The position numbers were made by a program, and so were the translations under genes. DNA of 64,000 nucleotides from Raphanus sativus (taxonomy: Eukaryota; Streptophyta; Magnoliopsida; Brassicales; Brassicaceae): NCBI RefSeq assembly GCF_000801105.2, contig NC_079515.1, positions 17,259,407-17,323,406 on the forward strand, written 5' to 3'. Shown one piece after another: positions 11,101 to 21,333 of this stretch (within the stretch, counting starts at the first letter, position 1; every line of letters starts with the position of its first letter). A model generated the notes under the pieces. It was not told where the DNA came from and did no database searches. It was given only the letters and a program-made list of their open reading frames with translations.

Positions 11101-12330
11101 AGAGAGACAAAGATTTCCATCACCCAACTCTCAGTGGTTCTGCTGGACTGATGATTTGCCTTTGCAGCTTCTAAAACTCAAAAGATCTGAACACCTGCAC
11201 GAAGAAAAGAAACAGATGAGAACAATTAAAGAGAGAGTTATTTCATTTGACTCTATATGACAAAGAAACAAGTACAATAACTTACCTTTAAAAGAAGTAA
11301 TAAGAAAATGATTGGCTCTCTCAAGTGGACGAAAATACTCAAGCAAAATTGAGCCCTAGCAAGTTGCATCTTTAAGTGATATAGTCTGAAATGGAGATTT
11401 ATTTAGAGAATCAGATACCAACTTCCTTTTCACCACCGACTAAGTCACTAAGCCACTAACTATAGTTCTTTCTAATCTCTTCGAACTTTTAATAAATGCT
11501 CGAGTTTACCTTTCTGAGAGATTTGGTTTGTTGATGTCACCTTTATAGATCCAGCAGCAGTAAGTTATGTCGACCTGCAAATTACATAGTAAGATACTCA
11601 GTTTTCGTGTTAATACAATTTTCAACATACAACTAAACTATATTGACTAAGAAAAATGGTTCTCATACGCATAGTTATTGGAAGATTGACTGGTCTTTTG
11701 CCAAGCACCCATGCCTTATTTGCATTTGCAGTATAAAAGGCTCTTTGTCTGGAGGTGGGAGCAGAAGATATAGATCCTTAATAGCGTTACTAGCGCATCA
11801 CAACCAAATTAGTCAATCTTGAACATCAATAGCCTAAAATCAGCTTGATGCAAACATATAAGTTTAATTGATAAGAAAAGTATGAGATGATTACCTCGTT
11901 GTTCATCAAGATTCCTTGTCAAATTGCTTGATCAAAAACGCTGTTTATTGCAACATAAAAACCTATGCACATGGCAACACAAAAAGCTATGTCACTTTCT
12001 TTTGGCTGCTAAAAGCGTATGGCATTCTTGAATAAGTTAGCATGCGAGGATAGTTTTTCCAGAAACAACATACATAAGAAAAGAAAGAAACAAAAAAAGA
12101 ACAGTTACATTGACTTACTATCCACAAATTCATCCAGTCTCAGAATTCTCGAAACATTCCACTAGTCCACTCTTAAACCTATAAGAGTGGTTGAAATCTC
12201 TTAGTTATCTAGAGAGCGTTGTAAATTATTCAATGCTGAGAACAAGGTCAACCTACAATAAGTAGAGCCACAACTAAACATGAGATAAGAGACACCCATT
12301 TAACTATACCATCAACAAAAGAAAAGAAAA
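11101..12330 (-). other. Exon-like segments of unknown origin between intron-like DNA
   Basis: Several short minus-strand stretches have splice-like ends: one at about 11338-11287 ending GTAAG (peptide YFRPLERANHFLITSFK), one at about 11575-11512 between AG and GTAAAC (DITYCCWIYKGDINKPN), and one near 11805-11700. They do not match the copine gene fragment just upstream and I recognise none of them. The segment at about 11857-11935 (reading on + as AATTGATAAG then AGTATGA then GATTACC) resembles 14098-14160, which suggests an internal duplication within this block. Confidence 0.3.
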
Positions 12331-13120
12331 GAAAAAAGCATTCAACTAAACTGCTGCTCGTCTAGCTTAAGCATCTGAAATTTTTATTTTCTTAAAAAGG
12401 AATCAACAAATCATTTAACGTAAGAGCAAGCATACAATGAGATTGTACACATACCTCCTCCTTTGATTTTTGAAACTGAGTATCAATGTCATAGAGGCGA
12501 AACCTAAAAGAAGAAAAAGAAAGGTCATAAAGTATTGACACTTAACTTTCATTTTCATGAGTTCTGTTGAGCAACTTACAGCAAAGTCTGCACAACCTCG
12601 AACTGATAACTAATCGTGAACTTGTTATCCATCTAGGATTCAAAGAGTTCAAAACAACTTCCCTACGGAAAGATTCAGCGAGTGTTGTTCCATCTCTTCC
12701 TTTCGTATAAACAACCACCATTGCGTCGCTCTGCGTATACCATACCACACACAACACAACACAACAAAAAGTATAATATATAAAAAGATTAAAAAAGGAA
12801 AGTTTCTTTTTAAGACGCATATTTATTAGTACAAAACGTTATTAACCTTTGAAGTCACGTCTCGGTCTCGCAAATTGGAAGCCGAGAACGATAGCTGCGA
12901 AGGGAAAGAAGGACAAAAACATGAAGAAGTTGAAGGGAACTCAAGGAAGTAAAAGAGATTCGAAGGAAGAAGGACCTCGATCTGAGAGAAGAGGCCGTCG
13001 AAGCCGTGAGACTTGAGGTAGTGGTCAACGGCGCGGCGGAGGAGGAGGAGGAGGAGGAAGTGTTCCCGCCGAGGCCGACCATTCCGCCACGAACTCAACC
13101 ATCGGACCAGCAGCTTCCAT
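12331..13120 (-). pseudogene. BON-like: BONZAI (copine) pseudogene, N-terminal C2 domain only
   Basis: BONZAI copines are myristoylated, calcium-dependent phospholipid-binding proteins at the plasma membrane that restrain NLR immune signalling in Arabidopsis. Fragments in order: start region at 13120 (frame reads GSCWSDG), a Ser run, HYLKSHGFDGLFSQIE to 12979; after an intron LSFSASNLRDRDVTSK; after another SDAMVVVYTKGRDG, REVVLNSLNPRWI and the QFE exon to about 12577; then FRLYDIDTQFQKSKEE (about 12508-12458); then MLKLDEQQF (about 12358-12331), where homology stops. This is the first C2 domain only; the second C2 and the vWA domain are absent. Lesions: a base lost at the start codon, a stop soon after, the Cys-Cys replaced by Cys-Trp, a frame change after the Ser run, and a one-base loss after NPRWI. 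N-terminal MGSC suggests BON1/BON2 rather than BON3. Introns are kept, so this is not a retrocopy. Confidence 0.8.
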
Positions 13121-14861
13121 GTTCTTACAAGATGGAACGAACAAGAACAGAGACGATCAACGGCGAGTTCTCAGAAGAATGGAGAGAGAGAGATTTGAGG
13201 AGGAGGAAGAGGGAAGAGAGTGTGGGACCCACTGTGTTTTTTTTTTCCAAGTCGACGATCTGTCTGAAGTCTTTGACTCCATTCTCACTCCACGTGAGAT
13301 TAAAGAATAGCTTGAAGACTTCAGTCAAAACCTTGACTTCCAATCGTTAATTGTAGATTTCTCTGTCCTTCAACAAGATGATTAATGTTTTCAAGAACCG
13401 ATACAAAAAAACAATGAGTGGAATATAAATGGTTATGGTTCAAGGTTTAACAGTAGGACATACCCAGCAACCACCATAAGAAGAGATCCAAGACACATGT
13501 TAAACATCCTGATAGCAGAGACAAGAAGAAGAACCATTTTCCTGGACACCTAATCATAGTAATACCTAAAATATGATAAAGTTTACATATGTGTTAGAAC
13601 ATGTAGTAGTGGATTTAGATAACACCTTGATCTAGTGCACATCTATGGAGAATGAAATCTTGGAAAGAAGAGAAAGGAGAAAAAAACACTGGTAAATGGC
13701 ATGTTATACTTTGTTGTAAACAACCAAAACTTCTTGAGCCTGTCACATCGTATAAATTACTTAGTTTTCTAGAAAGGTAGGCTTTTTAGATTGAATATTA
13801 TATTGTCAAGAAGAGCATACAATGTTTTAGTGATCTCTACCAGTACATGATCTTGAGCCCACACACTGATGTACTGTTGTAAACAAGTCTGATGCCTAAA
13901 TGAAACAGCTGGAACCAAACAACATAACCAGGGGAAAAGCATATCGCCACATAAAAAGGGAAACAGGCAAAAAAAAAGTTATGCTTCAAATGAGATTTGA
14001 AGGCATAATTAGATACCTGGTAGAGGTATACCGAAAGAATGTATGAAAAACTACAAATGAGACCTGAATTTATCAAACAGTTAAGCATAAGAGTCTAATT
14101 GATAAGCAAAGTATGACTTGATTACCCGTTATTCACTTGGATTCTCCATTTCTATCAAATTATAGCAAAGCAAAAAAGAAATCTGTTGAAGTCTGTATTG
14201 CTTCCGAAAATTTTGTTCGATGCAGCTTGAGCTCAAGAACCTGTTCACGAGATAATAGTGTTATGAGAAGAGATATGATGTTATAAGACCTAACAAATAG
14301 AAACCTCCGAAAGAAACTGAAGATATATTCATCCATCACAAATCACAAATAAGCAGAAGTATTTTTTGTAAGAAAATTACCTTTTTCTGCTAGTTGCTTG
14401 ACCAGTGAATTACTTGATTCTTGTGAAACAATATCATATGCAAAAATGAAACGAGAAACACTATTGAATGTGTAGTTTTTCCGGTTTTTGCATTGTTTTC
14501 TCTGTATTTTGTTTAGGTTTGTGTTTGAGTTACTGGTATGTGAACTTATGAGTGTTGACTGTTTTTGTTTTGACCATTTTTGTGTGTACGTTCGAGTTTT
14601 GTTGTATCTGAGTGCTTTTGTATTCTGTTTTTTTTAAAATATAGCTTTGTTGTGTTTAAAGATGTGTATGCGTGTTTTGCGTTCTGTTTTCTTTTTCTTT
14701 TTGTATATGAATTGCAAGTATCTTGTGTGTTTCGTAACTTTGTGTTATAGTATTATGTATGTATGGGTGTGTATGAGAGAGATAGAGGCGTAACCTTTGT
14801 TGGACTTGACTCGTACCCAAACTGTCTTAACAACGTTATATCTCCCAATCTTAAGAATCCA
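13121..14861. other. Spacer between decayed gene fragments
   Basis: The first 230 bp are the leader region of the copine pseudogene (CT-rich on the minus strand). Minus-strand exon-like pieces occur at about 13545-13465 (MVLLLVSAIRMFN, then GTATGT) and about 14240-14175 (VLELKLHRTKFSEAIQ); I cannot identify either. From about 14460 to 14800 the DNA is T/G-rich, like 10790-11095. No intact gene is present. Confidence 0.4.
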
Positions 14862-14935
14862 CCTTCCTGAGGCTGAGACTGAATTGTTTAATCAGCAATA
14901 TATAAAACATAGTGCAAATAGGATAAAGAAAACAA
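14862..14935. repeat. Direct duplicate of the RABD2 leader segment (copy 1)
   Basis: This segment matches 16721-16794 with a few differences, in the same orientation; both begin CTTCCTGAGGCTGAGACTG. In the second copy it is the leader sequence directly upstream of the RABD2 start codon. Here it sits just 5' (on the minus strand) of an exon-like stretch (about 14875-14798) with no RABD2 coding sequence, so the leader has been copied without its gene. Confidence 0.7.
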
Positions 14936-15000
14936 AAAATCAAAGCTAATAATAATTCACAACTTACCTATTGATGATGAAGTAGTGAGGAAACGTGTCA

Positions 15001-15022
15001 ATGAATCCTGAATAGTAAGTCT
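15001..15022 (+). repeat. Inverted copy of the RABD2 start exon and donor
   Basis: The 22 bp ATGAATCCTGAATAGTAAGTCT, minus its last two bases for length, reads ATGAATCCTGAATAGTAAGT here on the plus strand and is also the start exon plus splice donor of the RABD2 pseudogene on the minus strand at 16703-16682. A 22 bp exact match in inverted orientation 1.7 kb apart is not expected by chance. It lies 20 bp beyond the RABD2 stop codon. Confidence 0.7.
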
Positions 15023-15041
15023 TTAGCTTTGACTAATAGAA

Positions 15042-16703
15042 TCAAGATGAGCAACAGCCTGATTGCTGGTTCACTGGCTGTCCGCGAATATTGACCGTCG
15101 GTGGCTTGGCACCTCCAGCTGGTTGGCTAGCCATTCTGCAAACAGAAACCACAAAAAATGGTTATGGAAGTGAAAGGTTTAACTATCAGGGAACACAAGT
15201 AGAATCTAAAACAAACATGAAAGCTTCTTCAACATTGGTTGCATTTTTAGCACTTGTTTCCAAGAAAGGGATCCCAAGTTCATCTGCAAAAGCCTGTAGG
15301 TGGAGAAACCAATTTTCTTATTATCACTTCAACCAGGTTTATGCAAAAGGGACCATTTGGTTTGTTTAATTACCTGAGCTGTCTCAGTGGATACAACCTT
15401 CTGTGAAGTGAGATCGTTTTTGTTCCAACCAGTAGCTTGTTCACATTCTCACTGGGGTAACGGTCGATTTCATTCAGCCATTGTTTGACGTTGTTGAAGC
15501 TCTCTTGGTCTGTGACGTCATAGGTGACCTACCAAGAAAAGCCAATGATGATGAAACAAAAGGATGGGTCTAATATTAACGAGAAGATGATTGTTTTGTG
15601 TGTGAGGGAGAGAGAGCACATACTCTGTAGAAGCTACTGGTGATAGTCCTGAAACGCTCTTGGCCTGCTGTGTCCCACTGTATACACGATCATTGCCACG
15701 AGTTTATATTACACACACGTATCAAGTTTTTAAATGAATATGTCATATATGCAGGTCAAGGACACTTACAATCTGGAGTTTGATCGTTTTTCCGTCCTGT
15801 TCAACTGTGCGGATTTTATGAAACATTAGTCAAAACTGATACTTGTATGCAATATTAGTCAAAAGAGAAAGCTTACGAAGTCAACACCAATGGTACTGAT
15901 GTAGCTATCCATGTAAGAATCATCCTGTACACACAAATTCGAGATATCAAATTAAAAGCACGGAAAGAGCAACAATGTGTAGTCTGAGAACAAAGCGGCC
16001 ATTGAGCTGACTAGTAATTTTTGAGAAACAAAGAATTAAACTTGAAAGACACATTAGATTGTTACTTGTGTACAATGTTAAAACTGAGAACTAGCCATTG
16101 AACTAACTAGTGATATAGTTTGGAGAAACAAGTAATGAACAAGAAGACGCATTATTAGATTGTTACTTGTGTACAATGTTAAAAAGAGAAATAAACATAT
16201 GTAAGAACAATTCATCATCTGGAGAAAGAAAGTAAAGAGTTAACTTACAGCAAACCTTAGAAGCCAGCAAGATTTGCCAGCACCAGAATCACCAATAAGC
16301 AAAAGCTTGAACAGATAGTCACTGATCAGAATACACATCATTAATTAAGAATAATGTTATTAATCTGAAAGATATGTTTGTTCGCATAAAAATCGAAACC
16401 ACGAGAGAGAACGAGATCAAAGGTATTATTATTATTAAGTCACAGCCTCCTCGAATCAACAGAAACGTCAAAAATTTCCCATAGATCCAATCTATGTAAG
16501 ATCCTAATTGAAAATCGATCAAACACAAAATTGAGTAGATTCAATACAGAAACCTACATATAGATCCAAAGCAAAAACCGACAATTCAAACCACATGAAA
16601 ACCAAAATTCGAAAAGAAAAATCATTCGGGTAAAATCGATCCAAAATCATATAAGATGCAATCAAATCACGAGAAGAGAAGAGACTTACTATTCAGGATT
16701 CAT
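15042..16703 (-). pseudogene. RABD2-like: RABD2/ARA5-type Rab GTPase pseudogene, eight exons recognisable
   Basis: RABD2 (Rab1 class) GTPases drive ER-to-Golgi vesicle transport and are anchored by a C-terminal double-cysteine prenyl motif. Exons on the minus strand: 16703-16690 (MNPEY), 16321-16249 (P-loop GDSGAGKSC), 15924-15877 (SYISTIGVDF), about 15817-15770 (VEQDGKTIKLQI), 15677-15624 (WDTAGQERF), 15528-15374 ([20 protein letters not shown]), 15293 to about 15216 ([16 protein letters not shown]), and 15135-15042 (ending QQSGCCSS, TGA). Lesions: the exon 4 acceptor AG is AT; the codons for GAHGIII are missing at the start of exon 6; one A is lost in the LLVGNK region near 15419, shifting frame before the NKxD guanine-binding motif; codons for MTAAIKT are missing at the end of exon 7; and a conserved Leu after the P-loop Ser-Cys is Trp. 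Intron positions are retained, so this is a decayed DNA-level duplicate. Confidence 0.88.
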
Positions 16704-17345
16704 GGTTAAAGTCTCGTTTCTATCTTCCTGAGGCTGAGACTGAATTGTTTAATCAGCAATACATAAAAGATAGTGCAAAAAGGATAACGAATACTTAAAT
16801 AAAGCTTTTTTGTTCGTGATGATTAAACGCAAGCTAACAGTAGATGGCGTTAATTGAACCACAAATCTCAGGATAATAATTAATTAAAAAAGCTTTTTTT
16901 TGTTCGTCATGATTAAACGCAAGTCATCACAGTAAATTAAAAATCCCTATATCTTTTTTTTTTATGAAACCCTAAAACGTTAGAATACAGAGCGCACGAA
17001 CTGGCGATCTTTAGTATGAAGTCATGCATTATCATCAATGGTTCTAAATTTGCAGAAAAAGAGTGTGAAAAAGAGAGAGAGAGTTTTTACCTGATTTTTC
17101 AGCCTAATCGGAATCGTTCCTGTTACTCCGGAGGCGCTACCGTGTAGAGCGACGGCTCAGATCTAAATTCACGGGCTGATCCACCACCGGATTGATCCTG
17201 ACCGTAGAAATTGAAATCGGAGAATTTGAGGAAAGACGAAAGCGATTAGAAGAACAAATTTAAGAGAGGAGGAGATTCGAGAGAACGAGAGAGGTCTACC
17301 CTTGTATGTGCTTCAGCCTTCAGGTTGAGAGAGACGATTAGACGA
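16704..17345 (-). promoter_or_regulatory. 5' leader exons and leader intron of the RABD2 pseudogene
   Basis: On the minus strand, a CT-rich leader (about 17340-17090) contains likely splice signals and ends at GTAAAAAC (donor near 17090). A leader intron follows, and a second leader piece (about 16794-16704) adjoins the start codon. This is the usual layout of plant Rab genes with a leader intron. Part of it (16721-16794) is the second copy of the direct duplicate described at 14862. Two similar AGCTTTTTTTTGTTCGT segments lie inside the intron near 16803 and 16890. Confidence 0.5.
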
Positions 17346-17548
17346 ACATCTAAACGGTTACAATTGTTGTGAAGTATCTATATTATCCCCGGTGCTAATC
17401 ACTTAACTTTTCAAATTTTAAATTTACGGTTATAAGAAACGGCAAATCTGTACATTCTTGAAAACACTTTAGTATAAACCACTTCGAACGTAATTACTAA
17501 AATACCCATGACACGAAATGATAATAATGATTATTTTTTTAGTTTTTT

Positions 17549-18164
17549 GGTGAACCTATACATTCACCAACCAATAGGATTCAGTTATTTCAAATTTGAC
17601 CTCTTTTGAAAAAAGAAAACAAAATATTGCCAAATTATATTACGTTTTAAAAATAAAGAATAAAGTAAAAAATAAATAAAATAATACTAAATGCAAAAAA
17701 TAAGTATTTTTTCAAAAAAAAATTAATAACACAAAAAAATACACTAATCTCTAAATGTTAAACCCTAAATCCTTTAGTAAACCTTTCGATAAATTATAAA
17801 ACTTTGATTTAAAAAACTATTTATAACACAATCAACAAAAAACTATACCCTAAATCCTAATCATAAACCTTAAACCCTTGGGTAAACCCTAAATCCTTGG
17901 GTAAATCCGAAATTCTTGGATAAATCTTAAAATTTAAGATTTATCCAAAAGTCTAAGATTTAATGTTTGTTAGGAGCGTTAAAAATAGTTTTTGAAAATA
18001 TTTTTTTTCAGATTAAAAAGTTTTGTTTTTGTGATTAGTATAATTTTTATTTAATTTTTATTTTGAAAGTATAATATAATTCGATAATATTTTGTTTCTT
18101 TTTTTAAAGATACTGAATCTTAAATGACACAATTTTATTGGTTTGTGAACCCAAGAATAAGTCC
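17549..18164. mobile_element. Foldback MITE with long inverted arms
   Basis: The left arm from 17549 (GGTGAACC...CACCAACCAATA, then GATTCAGT, AAACAAAATATTGCC, AATTATATTA) is matched in reverse complement by the right arm ending at 18164 (GGACTTATTC...GTTCACAAACCAATA, then GATTCAGT, AAACAAAATATTATCG, AATTATATTA). The arms are roughly 130-150 bp with about 80 percent identity by eye. The core holds degenerate CCCTAAATCC words that resemble plant telomere repeats, and a smaller inverted repeat around TTAAGATTTATCC (about 17920-17965). There is no coding capacity. I could not establish a target duplication, so the superfamily is open. Confidence 0.65.
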
Positions 18165-21100
18165 AAATTTACTAATCCTAAATGTTTACGTTTTAAATCA
18201 AAACCAAGCACAATTTAGTTTTGAAATTAATTAATTTTTTAAAGTGGTTATTTTTATGAAATAATTATTCAATCAGTAAGAAAAATTGTGATATTACTAA
18301 GATATCATACATCTTCTAAAAATTACTCAAATGTTGGTAAATCCCTAATAAATAACAATAAACATATTTGTTAGTTTTTTAATTGTGATTATTTATAATA
18401 AAAATGATTAAAATTATAAGCAAATCCATGTCACTAATGATCTCAGTTAAAAGACGTTTAACTTAAAACCTCTGTTCTTGAAAAAAAAATCATTATCTGA
18501 AATCATCTTCTCCGCAGTCATCTTCTCTGCAAGCGTTTTTTTCTGAAATCGTCTTCTCCAATATGTTTACTGTACTTTGAGTTTTTCGAGTCTGTGGCTG
18601 AGTTTTATTTATGTTGTAGCCGAGTTAGTTTTCTATTGCGACTGATTTGTATATGCAGTTGTGGCTGAGCTACTTTCTACCAATCTCCGAAAATCTAGCT
18701 ATAATTAGTTTGCGTTTCGAAATATACATACATTCCAAAAACACCCAAATAAGCTATGTGGGGTGAATTCATTGAAGTTTGTCGAGTGTATGATGGACAT
18801 CATTTACTTTGCTGGAAGAAACAAGATTCTCGATGGTGAATTATGATGAATATGGTTGTTTGATGAAAGGCCACGTGAGAAGAAGAAAAGAAGATTGAGG
18901 TATATCTTTCACTCTTTTTTAGATTTTGTATTGTTTGTGATTTGATTCTCAGATTTGGATAATCCAATCTTTTTTTTAGATCTGAGTGACATAGAAGCTT
19001 GAACGAGAAGAGAATTGAGGAGATGAAGAGAAGTGACAAATTCAAAATAGAGACGATGCGGAGAAGTTCAATGAAGCTTGGAGACAAGGATAAGTTATCA
19101 CCAGAGTGGTACATCAAACATGTATTTTGTGTTTTCTCTGCAAGAAACGTAACTCAGCCGTGCATTTTGTTTGACTTATTCTATGTTTACACAACCAGCC
19201 GTGTCGTTTATATATCTCAGCTATGTCGTTTATATAACCCATCTATACTTCAAACGTACTCTAAAAATTAAAAAAAATTGTATATATATAACTTTGTCAT
19301 TGTCAACTCAGCCGTATCGTTTATTTAACTCAGGCATACCTCAAACATACCCCAAAGTCAGAAAATGGAAATTGAAGTACTTTTGACAAAAAAAAAAAAA
19401 AAAAAAGTACTTTAAAAAGTTATATTGAAACTCCTCTTATAAATAACAAGTGAATATAAATTAACTGAATATGTGTAGTTTCTTGAATTTTCAAGTTGAG
19501 AATCTAATTTGATATTGAGATATATATTCACTTACAGTTACTTATACAATTACTTACTTACAAGACTCTAACTTCATCTTGAACCCTAAATCATATAAAG
19601 TAAACCATATACAATGTAGTTGCATCTTCATGTATGTATTTTCTTATATTTTCTAATGGACATACTTAAAGCTCATATACCCTAAATCATATACCTTAAA
19701 CTCTATATCATATCTGAACAGTATAAGTCAGTCGTGATGTTCCTATAAGTCACCATCTCGTATATATTTCATGAAATTAAGTATTTTATTAGATGGTAAG
19801 ATGATAATTGATCTGGCCAATCAGATTCATTTACATGGATCACACTTATGAATTGTTGGATTAACTTATATCTGAAGATTGAGATTTATTTATTTATTTA
19901 TTTTCCTCTCTCTCTCTCTCTCTAGATCTTCTTCATCCTCTTCTTTTTTTCTTTTCTAGTAATTTTCTTTTCATCTTCTTCTTCTTCACTCTCATCTCTC
20001 TCATATCTCTCATCTATACCATCTTTCTCCACGCTTACTTATTTTCTCTCATTTTGACCCGCCTTTTTCAAGGACAGAACAATTTTATAAATTTTTAAAA
20101 ATAAAATATAGATTTGTATCTATGTTTTAATTTTATTTGTACTTCAATTGCTTTTAAATTTTTTATGATAAACACGATACATATTCGTAATAATGGTTTG
20201 AGATTATATTATTTGATTTTACCTTTTTCTTTGGTTTATGATAAAGGTTAGTGTTGACTTGTGCGCGGATAATTTTTTTTCTATATATTTTGGTGGTATA
20301 TAATATACATATATAATATTTTAATGTAATTTACATGTATACAATACATGTCCGTGTATATATTGAATTGTGATGGGGCTATAAGTATGCTGTACATGGT
20401 TATTTTCTTTTTATGAAAATAATTAAGATTTTGTACATTATGTTTTTTTTCTTTTAGTTTTAGATGTTTTAGTTGTAAATTAATATTTTTTAAACACGAT
20501 AATTTTCAATATTATTTTTAAATATTAATTATTAAATGTTATTTATTTACAGTATTAAATTCAACTATGTAAATTAATATATATGACAAATTCGTATCCT
20601 AATTATTGTAGTTTTTAAAAAGATAAAAATATATATGAACCAAAATTTTATGGATTTACCTAGAATATAAAAAAAGTTGGACTAACTAATTAGTTTTTGG
20701 ATGAAATACATGTATTAACAAAATACAATTTAACATATAAAGGATTTAATGAGAGGTTGTGTATAGATATTTTAATTTGATTTACTTATAAGAGATTAGA
20801 TGCTGGTTTAATTTAAATTGGCTGATTTGGTTTATAAAAGAAGTGAGATATATATATATATATATAATAATAATTAGATTATAGTGTATTAAACTAAATG
20901 GTCCATAAATTATGTATTTTTCTAACAGACTTGAAAGAGTCCAAAAGTTAATGACAACTTTTGTGCTAGATAAATTTAGAACTTTATTTTAATATAGTAG
21001 ATGAAAGATATTAATCCGTTTTCTTAAAAAAAAGTTCTAATAATTCTGGTTTTTTTTTGGAATAAGACTGAACACCTGATAATAACATCCTTCACAAATA

Positions 21101-21233
21101 TAACTTAATTCTTAGTGCATGATCACTAGGCTGAGAGTTATGTGGTTAAAATATATATTTTTATCAATGTTATATACATTTTTTGTCAAAAAGAAAATAG
21201 TTACCAACGTCGAATTGTTTTAGTGGTAAAATG
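18165..21233. other. AT-rich intergenic DNA with small repeats
   Basis: No convincing gene. A segment at about 18480-19390 has repeated GGCTGAGTT / GCCGAGTT words on the left (18588-18675) and the inverted forms CTCAGCCGT on the right (19155-19340), which hints at another decayed foldback element. The 60-105 codon open frames here show no family resemblance. A CT microsatellite lies at about 19906-19923 and a short (TA)n at about 20851-20866. An A-run of 19 bp sits near 19389-19407. Confidence 0.5.
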
Positions 21234-21333
21234 NNNNNNNNNNNNNNNNNNNNNNNNNNNNNNNNNNNNNNNNNNNNNNNNNNNNNNNNNNNNNNNNNNN
21301 NNNNNNNNNNNNNNNNNNNNNNNNNNNNNNNNN
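21234..21333. other. Assembly gap, exactly 100 N
   Basis: A run of 100 N, the conventional placeholder for a gap of unknown size. It truncates the 5' side of the LINE that follows. Any open frame reported across it is an artefact. Confidence 0.99.

Noticed and set aside
12855..13350. Several overlapping 62-114 codon frames on both strands
   Set aside because: They arise from the Ser-codon run and leader of the copine pseudogene; the copine reading explains the conserved words.
14796..14875. Possible protein-kinase (CIPK-like) N-terminal fragment on the minus strand
   Set aside because: One frame reads LKIGRYNVVKTVWVRVKS, faintly like a kinase start, but without the glycine loop; too weak to name.
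15091..15369. 92-codon plus-strand frame
   Set aside because: Antisense to the last RABD2 exons; the minus-strand reading matches a known family.
17760..17935. Interstitial telomere repeat
   Set aside because: CCCTAAATCC words are degenerate, irregularly spaced and lie inside the arms of a foldback element, so they are element core rather than a telomere relic.
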